Shown: positions 25,101-33,807, counted from the first letter of the stretch. The stretch is 35,703 nt of DNA from Bacillus sp. RO2 (GCF_012911845.1 NZ_JAAXCU010000034.1:1-35703), one strand, 5' to 3'. The notes: generated from the letters alone by a model not told the origin. Numbers and translations: made by a program.

Positions 25101-25124
25101 TAAGAAATCCGACTAAATACATGT

Positions 25125-25153
25125 AACTCCCGCCCTCCTTCTAACATATTATA
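25125..25153 (+). promoter_or_regulatory. SigK-type promoter of gerE
   Basis: CATATTATA (25145-25153) fits the SigK -10 CATANNNTA exactly, and AACT at 25125-25128 fits the AC-type -35 at about 16-17 bp. gerE is a SigK gene in B. subtilis, which agrees. Confidence 0.7.
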
Positions 25154-25217
25154 CCATGACTAAATATACACCCATCCGCTAGTTCAGCTCTGGCTAAGGC
25201 AAGGAGGGTTACAATTA

Positions 25218-25442
25218 TTGAAGGAGAAAGAGTTTCAACCAAAGCCATTGCTTACCAAAAGAGAAAGAGAAGTATTTGAGCTGTTAGTTCAGGATAAGAC
25301 AACCAAAGAGATTGCTGGTGAGTTGTTTATCAGTGAAAAGACGGTTCGGAACCACATTTCAAATGCTATGCAAAAGCTGGGAGTGAAGGGGCGTTCCCAA
25401 GCAGTTGTCGAGCTTCTTCGCATGGGAGAATTAGAGCTTTAA
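25218..25442 (+). CDS. gerE: Spore coat gene regulator GerE (LuxR-type HTH)
   Basis: GerE is the late mother-cell regulator that switches coat genes on and off under SigK. The 74 residues are the usual length and nearly identical to B. subtilis GerE by recall. The protein is only a LuxR-type helix-turn-helix: [46 protein letters not shown] covers most of it. The start is TTG behind AAGGAGG. It is a single gene with its own promoter and a weak hairpin after the stop. Confidence 0.97.
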   Translation: MKEKEFQPKPLLTKREREVFELLVQDKTTKEIAGELFISEKTVRNHISNAMQKLGVKGRSQAVVELLRMGELEL

Positions 25443-25445
25443 CTT

Positions 25446-25497
25446 AAACCGCCGACTATCTTCTAACCATACAGTTATGAGTGGTAGTCGGTTATTT
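25446..25497 (+). terminator. Weak terminator-like hairpin after gerE
   Basis: CCGACTA (25451 onward) pairs with TAGTCGG about 30 bases later, followed by TTATTT. The stem is short. Confidence 0.5.
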
Positions 25498-25659
25498 ACC
25501 TATGAAGAAACCCAAGTATTTCTATGTGGGTAAATATGATTATAAGCCTTTACATCTTGCATTTTATATGAAAACATAAGAAAATATACTTAACTGACAC
25601 AATGACTACATGACATCTATGTTCAGATAAAAAGAAAAAGGGAAGAAAGAGGGTCGGGA

Positions 25660-26115
25660 ATGACAAATCAGAATGAAGCAGTATTGCAGGATCCGCAATT
25701 AGTTGCAGATATTGAGAAATCATTGAGATACATAGCGACTTTAGTAAAACAAAAAGGTCGCGAAATATTAAGCAATTACACGATTACCCCTCCACAGTTT
25801 GTTGCGTTGCAATGGCTTTTAGAGGGTGGAGATATGACAATTGGCGAATTGTCTACAAAGATGTATTTAGCTTGCAGTACGACCACTGACCTTGTGGATC
25901 GTATGGAAAAGAATGAACTTGTTCAACGTGTGAAAGATCCTAACGACCGCCGAGTGGTACGAATTCATCTTTTAGAAGAGGGAGAGCGCATTATCGCGGA
26001 AGTAGTAAAAAAACGTCAGGACTATTTGCAAAACATACTAAAGAACTATTCCAAAGATGAAATTTTCATGTTAGAAAAGTGTTTAGCACGATTACATCTA
26101 GAAATGAAAGAATGA
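25660..26115 (+). CDS. ysmB: MarR family transcriptional regulator (YsmB-like)
   Basis: A 151-residue winged-helix regulator. The DNA-binding part is ITPPQFVALQWLLEGGDMTIGELSTKMYLACSTTTDLVDRMEKNELVQRVKDPNDRRVVRIHL (about 46-108), a typical MarR core with the DRR wing. Flanking helices form the dimer interface. Its targets are unknown. AAAGAGGG precedes the ATG. racE starts 9 bp after the stop, so the two are probably one operon, as in B. subtilis. Confidence 0.92.
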   Translation: MTNQNEAVLQDPQLVADIEKSLRYIATLVKQKGREILSNYTITPPQFVALQWLLEGGDMTIGELSTKMYLACSTTTDLVDRMEKNELVQRVKDPNDRRVVRIHLLEEGERIIAEVVKKRQDYLQNILKNYSKDEIFMLEKCLARLHLEMKE

Positions 26116-26124
26116 GGGATTTAG

Positions 26125-26934
26125 TTGCAAAGACCAATTGGAGTTATTGATTCTGGTGTTGGCGGGCTGACAGTTGCAAAAGAAATTATGCGTCAGTTGC
26201 CGAAAGAGCGCATTATTTACTTAGGAGACACAGCGCGTTGCCCATATGGACCAAGACCTGTTGATGAAGTTCGTCTCTATACATGGGAAATGACAATGTA
26301 TTTATTGACTCATGATATAAAAATGCTTGTTATCGCCTGTAACACAGCTACTGCTGTCGTTTTGGATGAGATACGAGAGCAATTAGATATTCCGGTTATT
26401 GGAGTGGTGGACCCGGGTGCCAGAACAGCCCTAAAGGTTACATCCAATTATCAGGTTGGTGTGATCGGGACTGTGGGGACGATTAATAGTGGTGCCTATG
26501 CCAATGCCTTGAAATCCATTAACAATGAAGTAAAGGTAGAAAGCTTGGCGTGTCCAAACTTTGTACCGTTAGTAGAGAGTGGCGAATTTGAAGGAGAACG
26601 TGCAAAGGAAATTGTAGAAGATACCCTTCACCTTTTTAAAGGATCGAAAATAGATACGCTAATACTTGGGTGCACGCATTATCCGCTATTGACGTCTACC
26701 ATACAGGCTGTAATGGGGGAAGGCATTCAATTGATCAGTTCTGGTGATGAAACAGCACGAGAAGTGAGTACCATCCTCAACTTTAAAAAGCTGTTGAATA
26801 AAAAACAACGTACAGAAAATCATCAGTTTTACACAACCGGATCGAAAGAGCTTTTTGAAAAGATAGCAAGTAAGCTTTTTGAACAGCCAATCGAGAATGT
26901 AAAGACGATTGTGTTAGATCCGATTGGGATATAA
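26125..26934 (+). CDS. racE: Glutamate racemase
   Basis: It makes D-glutamate for peptidoglycan and for poly-glutamate where present. The product has 269 residues. The catalytic cysteines are C72 (IACNTATA) and C183 (LGCTHYP); D9-S10 in VIDSGVGG begin the substrate site, and [12 protein letters not shown] is conserved. The start is TTG with GAGGGA upstream, giving [11 protein letters not shown]. It is in tandem with the MarR gene and ends at a strong terminator, so gerM has its own promoter. Confidence 0.96.
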   Translation: MQRPIGVIDSGVGGLTVAKEIMRQLPKERIIYLGDTARCPYGPRPVDEVRLYTWEMTMYLLTHDIKMLVIACNTATAVVLDEIREQLDIPVIGVVDPGARTALKVTSNYQVGVIGTVGTINSGAYANALKSINNEVKVESLACPNFVPLVESGEFEGERAKEIVEDTLHLFKGSKIDTLILGCTHYPLLTSTIQAVMGEGIQLISSGDETAREVSTILNFKKLLNKKQRTENHQFYTTGSKELFEKIASKLFEQPIENVKTIVLDPIGI

Positions 26935-26943
26935 AGAATGTTG

Positions 26944-26978
26944 AAAACAGGACAGAAACTTTTCGTCCTGTTTTTTTG
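26944..26978 (+). terminator. Rho-independent terminator after racE
   Basis: AAACAGGAC pairs with GTCCTGTTT around a 10-base loop, followed by T. Confidence 0.92.
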
Positions 26979-27076
26979 TGCTCATTTTTGTGGGACAAAA
27001 CTTTTTCTAAAGCTCGGTCTATTTTTCGGAATAGCTCGTATACATAGTAGTACAAACCGTCTTAGGAGGGAAACCT

Positions 27077-28162
27077 ATGTCTCATAAAAAAGTGAAATTG
27101 ACTGCTGCTGCCGTGCTTGCTTCTTCGGTATTGTTATCTGGATGCGGATTATTTGGGGGTGACGAGCAGGCAGGAAAAGAAGAGGATATTCCGCAAGATG
27201 TTTCATATGTAGATGATGCTGCGAGTGAAACTGGTGCTGAGAATGAAACAAATGGTGAAGAAACGGATGGGGAAGAGGCAGCTGTTTCAGAAAATGTGCA
27301 AAGAGAATTATACTTAATTGATAGTAATGGATATGTTGTTTCGCAAACATTGGAGCTCCCAAAAACCAATGAAGTGGCGAAGCAGGCATTAGAATACTTA
27401 GTTGCCGGAGGACCGGTGGATGAATTGCTTCCAAATGGCTTTAGAGCCGTGTTACCTGCTGGGACGGAAGTGGATGTGAATCTTAAAGAAGACGGAACCA
27501 TTGTTGCCGACTTCTCAAAAGAATTTGCTAATTATGATGGTGCAGACGAACAAAGAATTCTGCAAGCCATAACTTGGACGCTGACGCAGTTTGAAAATGT
27601 GGAAAAAGTCCAAATCATGGTGAATGGACATGAGCAAACAGTAATGCCAGTAAATCAAACACCAATTGGTGACGGTGTCAGCAGAGCGAATGGAATCAAT
27701 TTTAATACTGCTGAAGCGGTAGATCTAATGAGTTCACGTGCTGTAACATTGTACTTTATGGCGGAGAGCAGTAACGGAGAGCCGTATTATGTACCTGTAA
27801 CATCACGTCTAAGCTTGGAAGGTAAAGACAAATTTTCTGCGATTGTAGATGCGCTGATAAATGGTCCTTCCCATACTTCAGGTTTAACAAATGACTTGTC
27901 GAATGAAGTGGCACTTCTGGATGAGCCGGTTCTGGTTGATGGCAATTTGGTATTGAACTTTAATGAGGCTATCCTTGGCCTTGAAGGAAGAATTGTATCA
28001 AAATCCATTGTTGATTCGCTGGTTCTGACATTAACAGAACAAACAGGAGTTGAAAGCATTGCGATTACTGTCGATGGAGAAGGCGACTTGATGGCGACAG
28101 ATGGAACAAATATTTCAGAGCCTGTCGCACGCCCTGAAAAAGTGAACACAGGCAGGTTTTAA
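27077..28162 (+). CDS. gerM: Germination lipoprotein GerM
   Basis: GerM is needed for full germination and sporulation in B. subtilis. The product has 361 residues, close to B. subtilis GerM. It has a lipoprotein signal with the lipobox LLSGC (cysteine 23), then an acidic linker (about 30-70), then two GerMN domains: the first begins ELYLIDSNGYVVSQTLELPK and the second TLYFMAESSNGEPYYVPVTSRLSL. It is anchored to the membrane facing out, or in the intermembrane space of the forespore. AGGAGGG precedes the ATG. It stands alone between the racE and rph units. Confidence 0.95.
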   Translation: MSHKKVKLTAAAVLASSVLLSGCGLFGGDEQAGKEEDIPQDVSYVDDAASETGAENETNGEETDGEEAAVSENVQRELYLIDSNGYVVSQTLELPKTNEVAKQALEYLVAGGPVDELLPNGFRAVLPAGTEVDVNLKEDGTIVADFSKEFANYDGADEQRILQAITWTLTQFENVEKVQIMVNGHEQTVMPVNQTPIGDGVSRANGINFNTAEAVDLMSSRAVTLYFMAESSNGEPYYVPVTSRLSLEGKDKFSAIVDALINGPSHTSGLTNDLSNEVALLDEPVLVDGNLVLNFNEAILGLEGRIVSKSIVDSLVLTLTEQTGVESIAITVDGEGDLMATDGTNISEPVARPEKVNTGRF

Positions 28163-28173
28163 CGTGTGAAATT

Positions 28174-28182
28174 TGCTATACT
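28174..28182 (+). promoter_or_regulatory. Extended -10 promoter for rph
   Basis: TGCTATACT (28174-28182) is an extended -10 directly behind gerM. The -35 is poor. Confidence 0.5.
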
Positions 28183-28196
28183 AAGGAAAGAATGAT

Positions 28197-28230
28197 TAGA
28201 AGAGGTGCTATGCTGCCTCTTCTTTATTTT
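28197..28230 (+). terminator. Hairpin with T-rich tail in the rph leader
   Basis: AGAAGAGG pairs with CCTCTTCT around a short loop, then TTATTTTATT. It lies after the rph -10 and before its start, so it may end the gerM message or attenuate rph. Confidence 0.65.
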
Positions 28231-28256
28231 ATTGGAGACAAAAGGAGCTTGTAAGA

Positions 28257-29000
28257 ATGTCGAGATCAGATGGTAGAGAGCAAAATCAATTAAGAGCGGT
28301 TGAGATAATTACGGACTACATCACACATCCTGAAGGATCGGTATTAATTTGTGTAGGGAACACAAAAGTAATTTGTTCGGCCACGATAGAAGACAGAGTA
28401 CCCCCTTTTATGCGCGGCGGGGGAAAAGGGTGGATAACAGCCGAGTATTCCATGCTTCCTCGGGCAACCGAAAAAAGAACGATGCGGGAGTCCACTAAGG
28501 GCAAGGTAACCGGCAGAACGATGGAAATCCAGCGACTGATCGGCAGAGCTCTCCGTTCTGTTGTAGAGTTGGACAAAATAGGCGAAAAAACCATCTGGAT
28601 TGACTGTGATGTCATTCAGGCGGACGGAGGCACAAGAACGGCGTCTATCACAGGGGCATTTGTAGCGATGGTCCTTGCTTTTCAAAAGCTAGTCGAAGCA
28701 AAGAAGATAACAAGTCTGCCTATTACAGATTTTTTAGCAGCAACATCAGTTGGCGTTATGGAAGATGGCCAAGCTTTACTTGATTTAAACTACATAGAAG
28801 ATTCCACTGCCCAGGTGGACATGAACGTCATTATGACCGGCTCTTTGGATCTGGTTGAACTGCAAGGAACGGGAGAAGAAGCAACTTTTACAAGAAAACA
28901 GCTAAATGAACTATTGGACTTGGCTGAAGAAGGCGTATTACATCTTGTTGAAGAGCAAAAGAAAGTGTTGGGAAAAATTGGCACAAAGTATCATTGGTAA
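28257..29000 (+). CDS. rph: Ribonuclease PH
   Basis: A phosphorolytic 3'-5' exonuclease that trims tRNA 3' ends. The product has 247 residues. [12 protein letters not shown] opens the PH fold; [18 protein letters not shown] and [22 protein letters not shown] are the family signatures including the phosphate-binding site; the C-terminal [24 protein letters not shown] is conserved. The ATG has AAAGGAG upstream. It starts the rph-rdgB-ysnB operon. Confidence 0.97.
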   Translation: MSRSDGREQNQLRAVEIITDYITHPEGSVLICVGNTKVICSATIEDRVPPFMRGGGKGWITAEYSMLPRATEKRTMRESTKGKVTGRTMEIQRLIGRALRSVVELDKIGEKTIWIDCDVIQADGGTRTASITGAFVAMVLAFQKLVEAKKITSLPITDFLAATSVGVMEDGQALLDLNYIEDSTAQVDMNVIMTGSLDLVELQGTGEEATFTRKQLNELLDLAEEGVLHLVEEQKKVLGKIGTKYHW

Positions 29001-29020
29001 TGGAAAAGGAGAAAATAAAG

Positions 29021-29623
29021 ATGACTGAAATAATTATCGCAACAAATAACCCTGGGAAAGTAAAAGATTTTGAAGTGATTTTGGAACCAAAAGGATTCAA
29101 GGTGAAATCACTTGCTGATTTTCCAGAAATACATGACGTGGAAGAAACAGGTATAACTTTTGAAGAAAATGCTTTATTAAAGGCAGAGGCGGTGTCAGCA
29201 CACCTTGGAAAGATCGTGCTTGCAGATGATTCTGGCCTTGAGGTAGATGCACTAAATGGTGAGCCAGGTGTGTACTCAGCACGTTATGCGGGTATGGAAA
29301 AGGATGATAAGAAAAATATTCAAAAGGTACTTCTGGGGATGGAAGGGGTTACGGATGAAAAACGTACGGCCAGGTTTGTTTGCGTCCTTGCAGTTGTAGA
29401 TCCTTCTGGTGAAAAATTTACTGTTCGCGGAACGTGTGAAGGAACCATTGCCACAGAACCGATTGGAGAAAATGGATTCGGCTATGATCCTATTTTTTAT
29501 GTGAAAGAAAAACAGAAGACGATGGCCCAACTCTCTAAGGAAGAAAAAAGCGAAATTAGTCACAGGGGAAATGCTATTAAAGAGTTAACCAATCAGTGGG
29601 AGTTGCTTTCCCGCAAAAATTAG
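29021..29623 (+). CDS. rdgB: XTP/dITP diphosphatase (RdgB/HAM1 family)
   Basis: This enzyme clears deaminated purine nucleotides (ITP, XTP) from the pool. The product has 200 residues. IIIATNNPGKVKDF opens it; FEENALLKAEAVS, ADDSGLEVDALNGEPGVYSARYAG, GFGYDPIFYV and SHRGNAIKEL are the HAM1 signatures. ATG 29021 is used because AAGGAG lies 9 bases upstream; an upstream in-frame ATG at 28994 would include the ribosome site and overlap rph. In B. subtilis it is ysnA. Confidence 0.95.
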   Translation: MTEIIIATNNPGKVKDFEVILEPKGFKVKSLADFPEIHDVEETGITFEENALLKAEAVSAHLGKIVLADDSGLEVDALNGEPGVYSARYAGMEKDDKKNIQKVLLGMEGVTDEKRTARFVCVLAVVDPSGEKFTVRGTCEGTIATEPIGENGFGYDPIFYVKEKQKTMAQLSKEEKSEISHRGNAIKELTNQWELLSRKN

Positions 29624-29633
29624 GAGTGGAAGC

Positions 29634-30137
29634 ATGAAAGTTTTAATTGTTAGCGACAATCATGGACAAGCAGAGGTGCTACGGCAAATAAAAGCCCGTC
29701 ATCAGGGGGAAGTGGATTTATTCATCCATTGTGGGGATTCTGAACTTCCTTCTACAAGCGAAGAAATGAAAGGCTTTTATGGAGTAAGGGGAAACTGCGA
29801 TTTTGACGATGATTATCCTCAACAATTAACAAAGGAAATCGGCAACCAACGACTTTTTGCTACACACGGCCATTTGTATCAGGTGAAATCTTCTTTGTTG
29901 CCCTTAAAGTATGCTGCTGAAGAAGAAAGTGCAAATATTGCATGTTTCGGTCATTCTCATATTGCAGGGGCAGAATATTTTGATGGGATCCTCTTTATCA
30001 ACCCAGGCAGCATTGAACTTCCGCGTATGACACGGAATAAAACGTATGCTATACTAGATGCAAAAGAATCATGTTATTTTGTACATTACTATAATGAAAA
30101 GGGAGAAAAACTTTCTTCCCATACATTCGAGAAGTGA
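29634..30137 (+). CDS. ysnB: Metallophosphoesterase (YsnB, MJ0936/YfcE-like)
   Basis: A cytoplasmic calcineurin-type phosphodiesterase of 167 residues. Metal ligands lie in SDNHG (7-11), HCGDSE, GVRGNCDFDD, ATHGHLYQ and FGHSHIAGAE. The natural substrate is unknown. It starts 10 bp after rdgB with a GGAGTGG site. In B. subtilis it is the last gene of the rph-ysnA-ysnB run. Confidence 0.94.
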   Translation: MKVLIVSDNHGQAEVLRQIKARHQGEVDLFIHCGDSELPSTSEEMKGFYGVRGNCDFDDDYPQQLTKEIGNQRLFATHGHLYQVKSSLLPLKYAAEEESANIACFGHSHIAGAEYFDGILFINPGSIELPRMTRNKTYAILDAKESCYFVHYYNEKGEKLSSHTFEK

Positions 30138-30139
30138 CA

Positions 30140-30168
30140 AGAGAGAGGGGATTCCTCTCTCTCTATTA
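30140..30168 (+). terminator. Hairpin after ysnB
   Basis: AGAGAGAGG pairs with CCTCTCTCT around a small loop, but only a short T-poor tail follows. Confidence 0.6.
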
Positions 30169-30217
30169 AAGAAGAACAGCTACTTAAAATTATTTAAGAA
30201 AAGTTTTTTAAAAACTG

Positions 30218-30246
30218 TTGACTTTAATGTATGTATCTCATATAAT
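30218..30246 (+). promoter_or_regulatory. SigA promoter of the tRNA-Arg unit
   Basis: The -35 TTGACT (30218-30223) and the -10 TATAAT (30241-30246) are exactly 17 bp apart. The transcript would start near 30253, before the tRNA fragment at 30301. Confidence 0.88.
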
Positions 30247-30300
30247 AAATCTTGTCGCTGCTGATAATTAGTAAAAATTTCTTGTCGGTAAGTACATAAG

Positions 30301-30335
30301 TTAATTTTGTACCAGTAGCTCAGCAGGATAGAGCA
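30301..30335 (+). pseudogene. Duplicated 5' fragment of the tRNA-Arg gene
   Basis: Bases 30301-30334 match 30451-30484 with one mismatch (A for C at 30311): nine bases of leader, the acceptor 5' strand and the D arm of the tRNA. The copy stops before the anticodon arm. The offset is exactly 150 bp. It lies between the promoter and the intact tRNA, so it is transcribed. Nearby GGGACGACG (30413-30421) could be a remnant of the tRNA 3' end. Confidence 0.85.
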
Positions 30336-30458
30336 CGATCGAATAAGCTGCCTGAATCAACTTCAGCGTACCGATTTTGGATACTTCCTGAGTTATCCTC
30401 CCAGCAAAATTGGGACGACGGTATGAAGAAAAACTAAATTTATCCTATTTTTAATTTT

Positions 30459-30535
30459 GTCCCAGTAGCTCAGCAGGATAGAGCAACGGCCTTCTAAGCC
30501 GTGTGTCGGGGGTTCGAATCCCTCCTGGGACGCCA
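30459..30535 (+). tRNA. tRNA-Arg (anticodon TCT)
   Basis: A 77-nt tRNA with an encoded CCA. The acceptor pairs GTCCCAG with CTGGGAC; the D arm is AGCTCAGCAGGATAGAGC; the anticodon arm ACGGC/GCCGT encloses CTTCTAA, so the anticodon is TCT, reading AGA/AGG; the T arm has GGGGGTTCGAATCCCTC. All stems pair. Confidence 0.97.
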
Positions 30536-30540
30536 CTTAT

Positions 30541-30618
30541 TTAAAAACACTATGTGCATTTTTATGAACACTTTCTATGAAGAGTGTTGATGAAAATGAG
30601 GGCATGGTGTTTTTTTGT
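30541..30618 (+). terminator. Terminator after tRNA-Arg
   Basis: AAACACTATG (30545 onward) pairs with CATGGTGTTTTTTT (30604 onward), enclosing a second stem AACACTTTCT/AGAGTGTT. A T run ends it. Confidence 0.8.
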
Positions 30619-30659
30619 TATTGTTTAGATTTATAGGGGGGATAGGAATTGTCTATGTT

Positions 30660-30960
30660 CCCGAAGTACCGTAACAGAAGGACAAAAGGTCAAATAGAAG
30701 CGTTCTATATGCCCGAATCGTGGTAACAGAAGGACAAAAGGTTAAATAGAAGCCTTCTAAATTCCCGAAGCACCGTAACAGAAGGACAAAAGGTCAAATA
30801 GAAGCGTTCTAAATGCCCGGAGCGCGGTAATAGAAGGACAAAAGGTCACATAGGAGCGTTCTATATGCCCAAAGCACGGTAACAGAAGGACAAAAGGTTA
30901 AATAGAAGCAGTCTATATGCCGGAAGCTCTCCACTAAAACCACAAAAGGTCATTTAGAGA
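30660..30960. repeat. Second 52-bp tandem repeat array (about 6 copies)
   Basis: GTAACAGAAGGACAAAAGGT recurs at 30671, 30723, 30775, 30827 and 30879, with a decayed copy at about 30931: every spacing is 52 bp. Each unit also has TAGAAGCGTTCTA and TGCCCGAAGC. It shares the period and the GGTAACAGA-GGA core with the array at 1-547, but the rest of the unit differs. The remaining bases to 31063 hold no feature I recognise. Confidence 0.93.
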
Positions 30961-31063
30961 CTCTCCCAGCGTCCGGATCTCCACCCTTTCACTTGTGCTC
31001 CCCTCCAAACATTGATAAACTTGTTTCAAATATTTTCACAATAAAAATAGGACGGCTATACAT

Positions 31064-32068
31064 ATGAAAAAACCAAAAAAGATAGTGGAGTTTCCTAATC
31101 TAAAACAACGACTGCTGGAAAAAGCGATGCAAACGATGAAAGAGAAAAAGTTTTCCGAGGCGTTGGAACTCTTTGAACAGGCCCGGGAGAATGACTATGC
31201 CTATGCGGAAGTGGAGCTTGGCATGGTAGTTTGCTATATGGAACTTGGTCAATTAACAGAGGCAAAAAACCGTTGCAAGAAAATGCTCCGCGAAGATGTT
31301 GGTGATTATTTTCATGTGCTTCAGATATACATAACGATTCTCATCCAGTTAAAAGAGTATGCAGAGGTCAAATCCACAATTGAAGCAATCCTTGAAGAAG
31401 ATAAGCTGCCTGCACAATATGCACAAAATTTCTATCAGCTCTTGGAGTTTGCAAGAAAGATGCTGCCTTCAGAAGAAAATGAATCAATGGAACTAGATTA
31501 TAACGAACATGAGGATGAACTGTTTTTGCTACATGAAGGGAATGTCCAAAAGCAATATGAACTCATCCAATCGTTGAAACATCGCAACATTCGTCCGCTT
31601 ATCCCTGAGATTCAACAATACTTAGAGGATGAACTAAAGCACCCTGTCCTCAAAACCTTCTTGCTGCACATACTTATAGAACAAGGCTGGGACAAGGAAA
31701 CAGAAGTAAGCAAAATGGGGCAACGAACCACCGTTGTTCCATCCAATTTAAAAAGTGGTGAAGAAGATCCTTTCTTAAACAAAATCATTTCTATATTGGA
31801 AGATAAAGTGGAAAGTGAAAACCCCACATTATACGAAGGTTTAAAAGAAATGCTTGTCCGAATACATACTGTTCAATTTCCTATGCCATTCACACCAAAC
31901 AAACCGGAAGTATGGGCAGCTGGCTTGCATAGAGCCGGGGTGGAACTGTTTGGTTTGGAAGCAAACGACGAAGAGTTGGCAGCGCAATACCACGTTTCTG
32001 CTTTAGAAGTGAAGTCAGTCACACGGGAAATCAATAAGCTTGAAGATTTTTCATATTTACGATTATGA
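31064..32068 (+). CDS. ysoA: TPR repeat protein (YsoA-like)
   Basis: A 334-residue cytoplasmic protein. TPR-type helices occupy the N-terminal half: KAMQTMKEKKFSEALELFEQAR, AEVELGMVVCYMELGQLTEAKNRCKKML and HVLQIYITILIQLKEYAEVKSTI. A conserved all-helical part follows, ending FSYLRL. Function is unknown; TPR proteins usually bind other proteins. The ATG has a poor ribosome site (AGGACGG). It precedes tig and clpX as in B. subtilis. Confidence 0.9.
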   Translation: MKKPKKIVEFPNLKQRLLEKAMQTMKEKKFSEALELFEQARENDYAYAEVELGMVVCYMELGQLTEAKNRCKKMLREDVGDYFHVLQIYITILIQLKEYAEVKSTIEAILEEDKLPAQYAQNFYQLLEFARKMLPSEENESMELDYNEHEDELFLLHEGNVQKQYELIQSLKHRNIRPLIPEIQQYLEDELKHPVLKTFLLHILIEQGWDKETEVSKMGQRTTVVPSNLKSGEEDPFLNKIISILEDKVESENPTLYEGLKEMLVRIHTVQFPMPFTPNKPEVWAAGLHRAGVELFGLEANDEELAAQYHVSALEVKSVTREINKLEDFSYLRL

Positions 32069-32077
32069 GGCTATGTG

Positions 32078-32105
32078 TTGAACTCATCTGGGATTATGTT
32101 ATAAT
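32078..32105 (+). promoter_or_regulatory. SigA promoter of tig
   Basis: TTGAAC (32078-32083) and TATAAT (32100-32105) are 16 bp apart, with TGT before the -10 (extended). This leaves a leader of about 175 nt with small hairpins (CCTCTTG/CAAGGGG and AACCAC/GTGGTT). Confidence 0.8.
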
Positions 32106-32286
32106 GTAAGGGTTGTAAACTGTATATACGATATAGGTTCTTAGAGTAACCTCTTGTAACAAGGGGTGTTTAAGACTGTGTACTTGCAGCAAAAATGTAG
32201 AAAACAACAACCACCATGTGTGGTTCATCAGATTAGATAGTGTGTAATCATTATCTTTTTTGAAAATAGATGTTGGAGGGAAAATT

Positions 32287-33573
32287 ATGTCTGCTAAATG
32301 GGAAAAGTTAGAAGGTAATCAAGGTGTATTAACAGTTGAAGTTGATGCGGAAACGGTTAATAATGGTCTTGACGCAGCATTCAAAAAAGTAGTTACAAAA
32401 GTTAACGTACCAGGTTTCCGTAAAGGGAAAATTCCTCGTGGAATGTTCGAACAACGTTTTGGTGTAGAATCTTTATACCAAGATGCTCTTGATATCATTC
32501 TTCCAACTGCTTATTCTAACGCAGTTGTTGAAACTGGAATCGAGCCTGTGGATCAACCAGAAATCGACATCGAAACAATCGCTAAAAACGAAAAGCTAGT
32601 ATTCACAGCTAAAGTGATCGTAAAGCCTGAAGTTAAACTTGGCGAGTACAAAGGATTAGAAGTTGAGCGTCTAGACGCTAACGTTACGGACGAAGATGTA
32701 GAAGCTGACTTAAAAGGCCTTCAAGAGCGTCAAGCTGAGCTTGTTGTAAAAGAAGAAGGAACTGTTGAGAACGGCGATACAGTTGTAATGGACTTTGAAG
32801 GATTCGTTAACGGTGAAGCATTCGAAGGCGGAAAAGCGGAGAACTATTCTTTAGAAATCGGTTCTAACACGTTCATCCCAGGTTTCGAAGAGCAATTAGT
32901 AGGTCTTGCAGCTGGAGCGGAGAAAGAAGTAGAAGTTTCTTTCCCTGAAGAGTACCACGCTGAAGAGCTTGCTGGTAAGCCTGCAGTTTTCAAAGTAACT
33001 GTACACGAGATCAAAACAAAAGAACTTCCTGCACTTGACGATGAGTTCGCGAAAGATGTAGACGAAGAAGTTGAAACGCTTGAAGAGCTTAAAGCGAAAA
33101 CTAAAGCTCGTCTTGAAGAATCTAAGAAAACAGAAGCTGACAACCACCTACGCGACACGCTAGTGGACAAAGCTGCTGCTAACGCAGAAGTGGAAATTCC
33201 AGAAGCAATGGTAAAAACTGAAACAGACCGCATGGTTCGTGAATTCGAACAACGCCTTCAAATGCAAGGTATGAACATGGAGCTTTACTTCCAGTTCTCT
33301 GGTCAAGATGAAGAAGCTCTTCGCACTCAAATGAAAGAGGATGCAGAAAAGCGTGTGAAAATGAACCTTACGCTTGAAGCAATCTCTAAAGCTGAAAACA
33401 TCGAAGTTACTGATGAAGAAGCTAACGAAGAGATCGAAAAAATGGCTGGCATGTACAACATGTCTGTTGACCAAATCAAGCAAGCATTAGGTAGCTTGGA
33501 AGGTCTTAAAGAAGATTTGAAAATCAGAAAAGCAATTGATTTCCTTGTAGAAAACAGCAAAGATGTTGCATAA
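32287..33573 (+). CDS. tig: Trigger factor (ribosome-bound chaperone, peptidyl-prolyl isomerase)
   Basis: Trigger factor sits at the ribosome exit and folds new chains. The product has 428 residues (B. subtilis Tig about 424). The ribosome-binding loop [19 protein letters not shown] lies near 43-61. The FKBP-type domain is about 160-245 ([43 protein letters not shown]). The C-terminal helical arms end [13 protein letters not shown] 32287 gives [10 protein letters not shown] with GGAGGG upstream; an upstream in-frame ATG at 32260 is rejected. It has its own promoter and terminator. Confidence 0.97.
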   Translation: MSAKWEKLEGNQGVLTVEVDAETVNNGLDAAFKKVVTKVNVPGFRKGKIPRGMFEQRFGVESLYQDALDIILPTAYSNAVVETGIEPVDQPEIDIETIAKNEKLVFTAKVIVKPEVKLGEYKGLEVERLDANVTDEDVEADLKGLQERQAELVVKEEGTVENGDTVVMDFEGFVNGEAFEGGKAENYSLEIGSNTFIPGFEEQLVGLAAGAEKEVEVSFPEEYHAEELAGKPAVFKVTVHEIKTKELPALDDEFAKDVDEEVETLEELKAKTKARLEESKKTEADNHLRDTLVDKAAANAEVEIPEAMVKTETDRMVREFEQRLQMQGMNMELYFQFSGQDEEALRTQMKEDAEKRVKMNLTLEAISKAENIEVTDEEANEEIEKMAGMYNMSVDQIKQALGSLEGLKEDLKIRKAIDFLVENSKDVA

Positions 33574-33586
33574 TAGAGAATAAGAG

Positions 33587-33616
33587 ACAAGGCGCGACTT
33601 GATCGTGCCTTGTTTT
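33587..33616 (+). terminator. Rho-independent terminator after tig
   Basis: ACAAGGC(G)CG pairs with CG(T)GCCTTGT around a short loop, followed by TTT. Confidence 0.85.
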
Positions 33617-33680
33617 GTACCATCTAGACCTATTTTAAAAGCTCTGTTAATGAATACTGTTAATACCAAAAAGTTTTATT

Positions 33681-33807
33681 GCTGTTATTCTAACATAGGG
33701 CGTAGACTCCTTTGGGAGGTAGCGGTTAGAGGAGACCCCGCAGGCAAAGCCGAGGAGGCTCAGCAAGCGCCCCGAGGAAAGCGAAGCCCGGTGCGGAAAT
33801 CACCAGC
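33681..33807 (+). repeat. ~127-bp GC-rich element, subfamily A
   Basis: It begins GCTGTTATT (a damaged left arm) and ends AATCACCAGC. Inside are GGGCGTAGACTCC, GAGGAGACCCCGCAGGC, CCGAGGAGGCTCAGC and AAGCGAAGCCC. The length is 127 bp like the others. It lies between tig and clpX; the sequence from here to the clpX start (33808-34072) is A+T rich with only weak promoter-like motifs (TACAAT at 33887-33892). Confidence 0.9.

Noticed and set aside
27000-27076. Sporulation SigE promoter for gerM
   Set aside because: GTATACAT resembles the SigE -10 but lacks a fitting -35 at the right distance.
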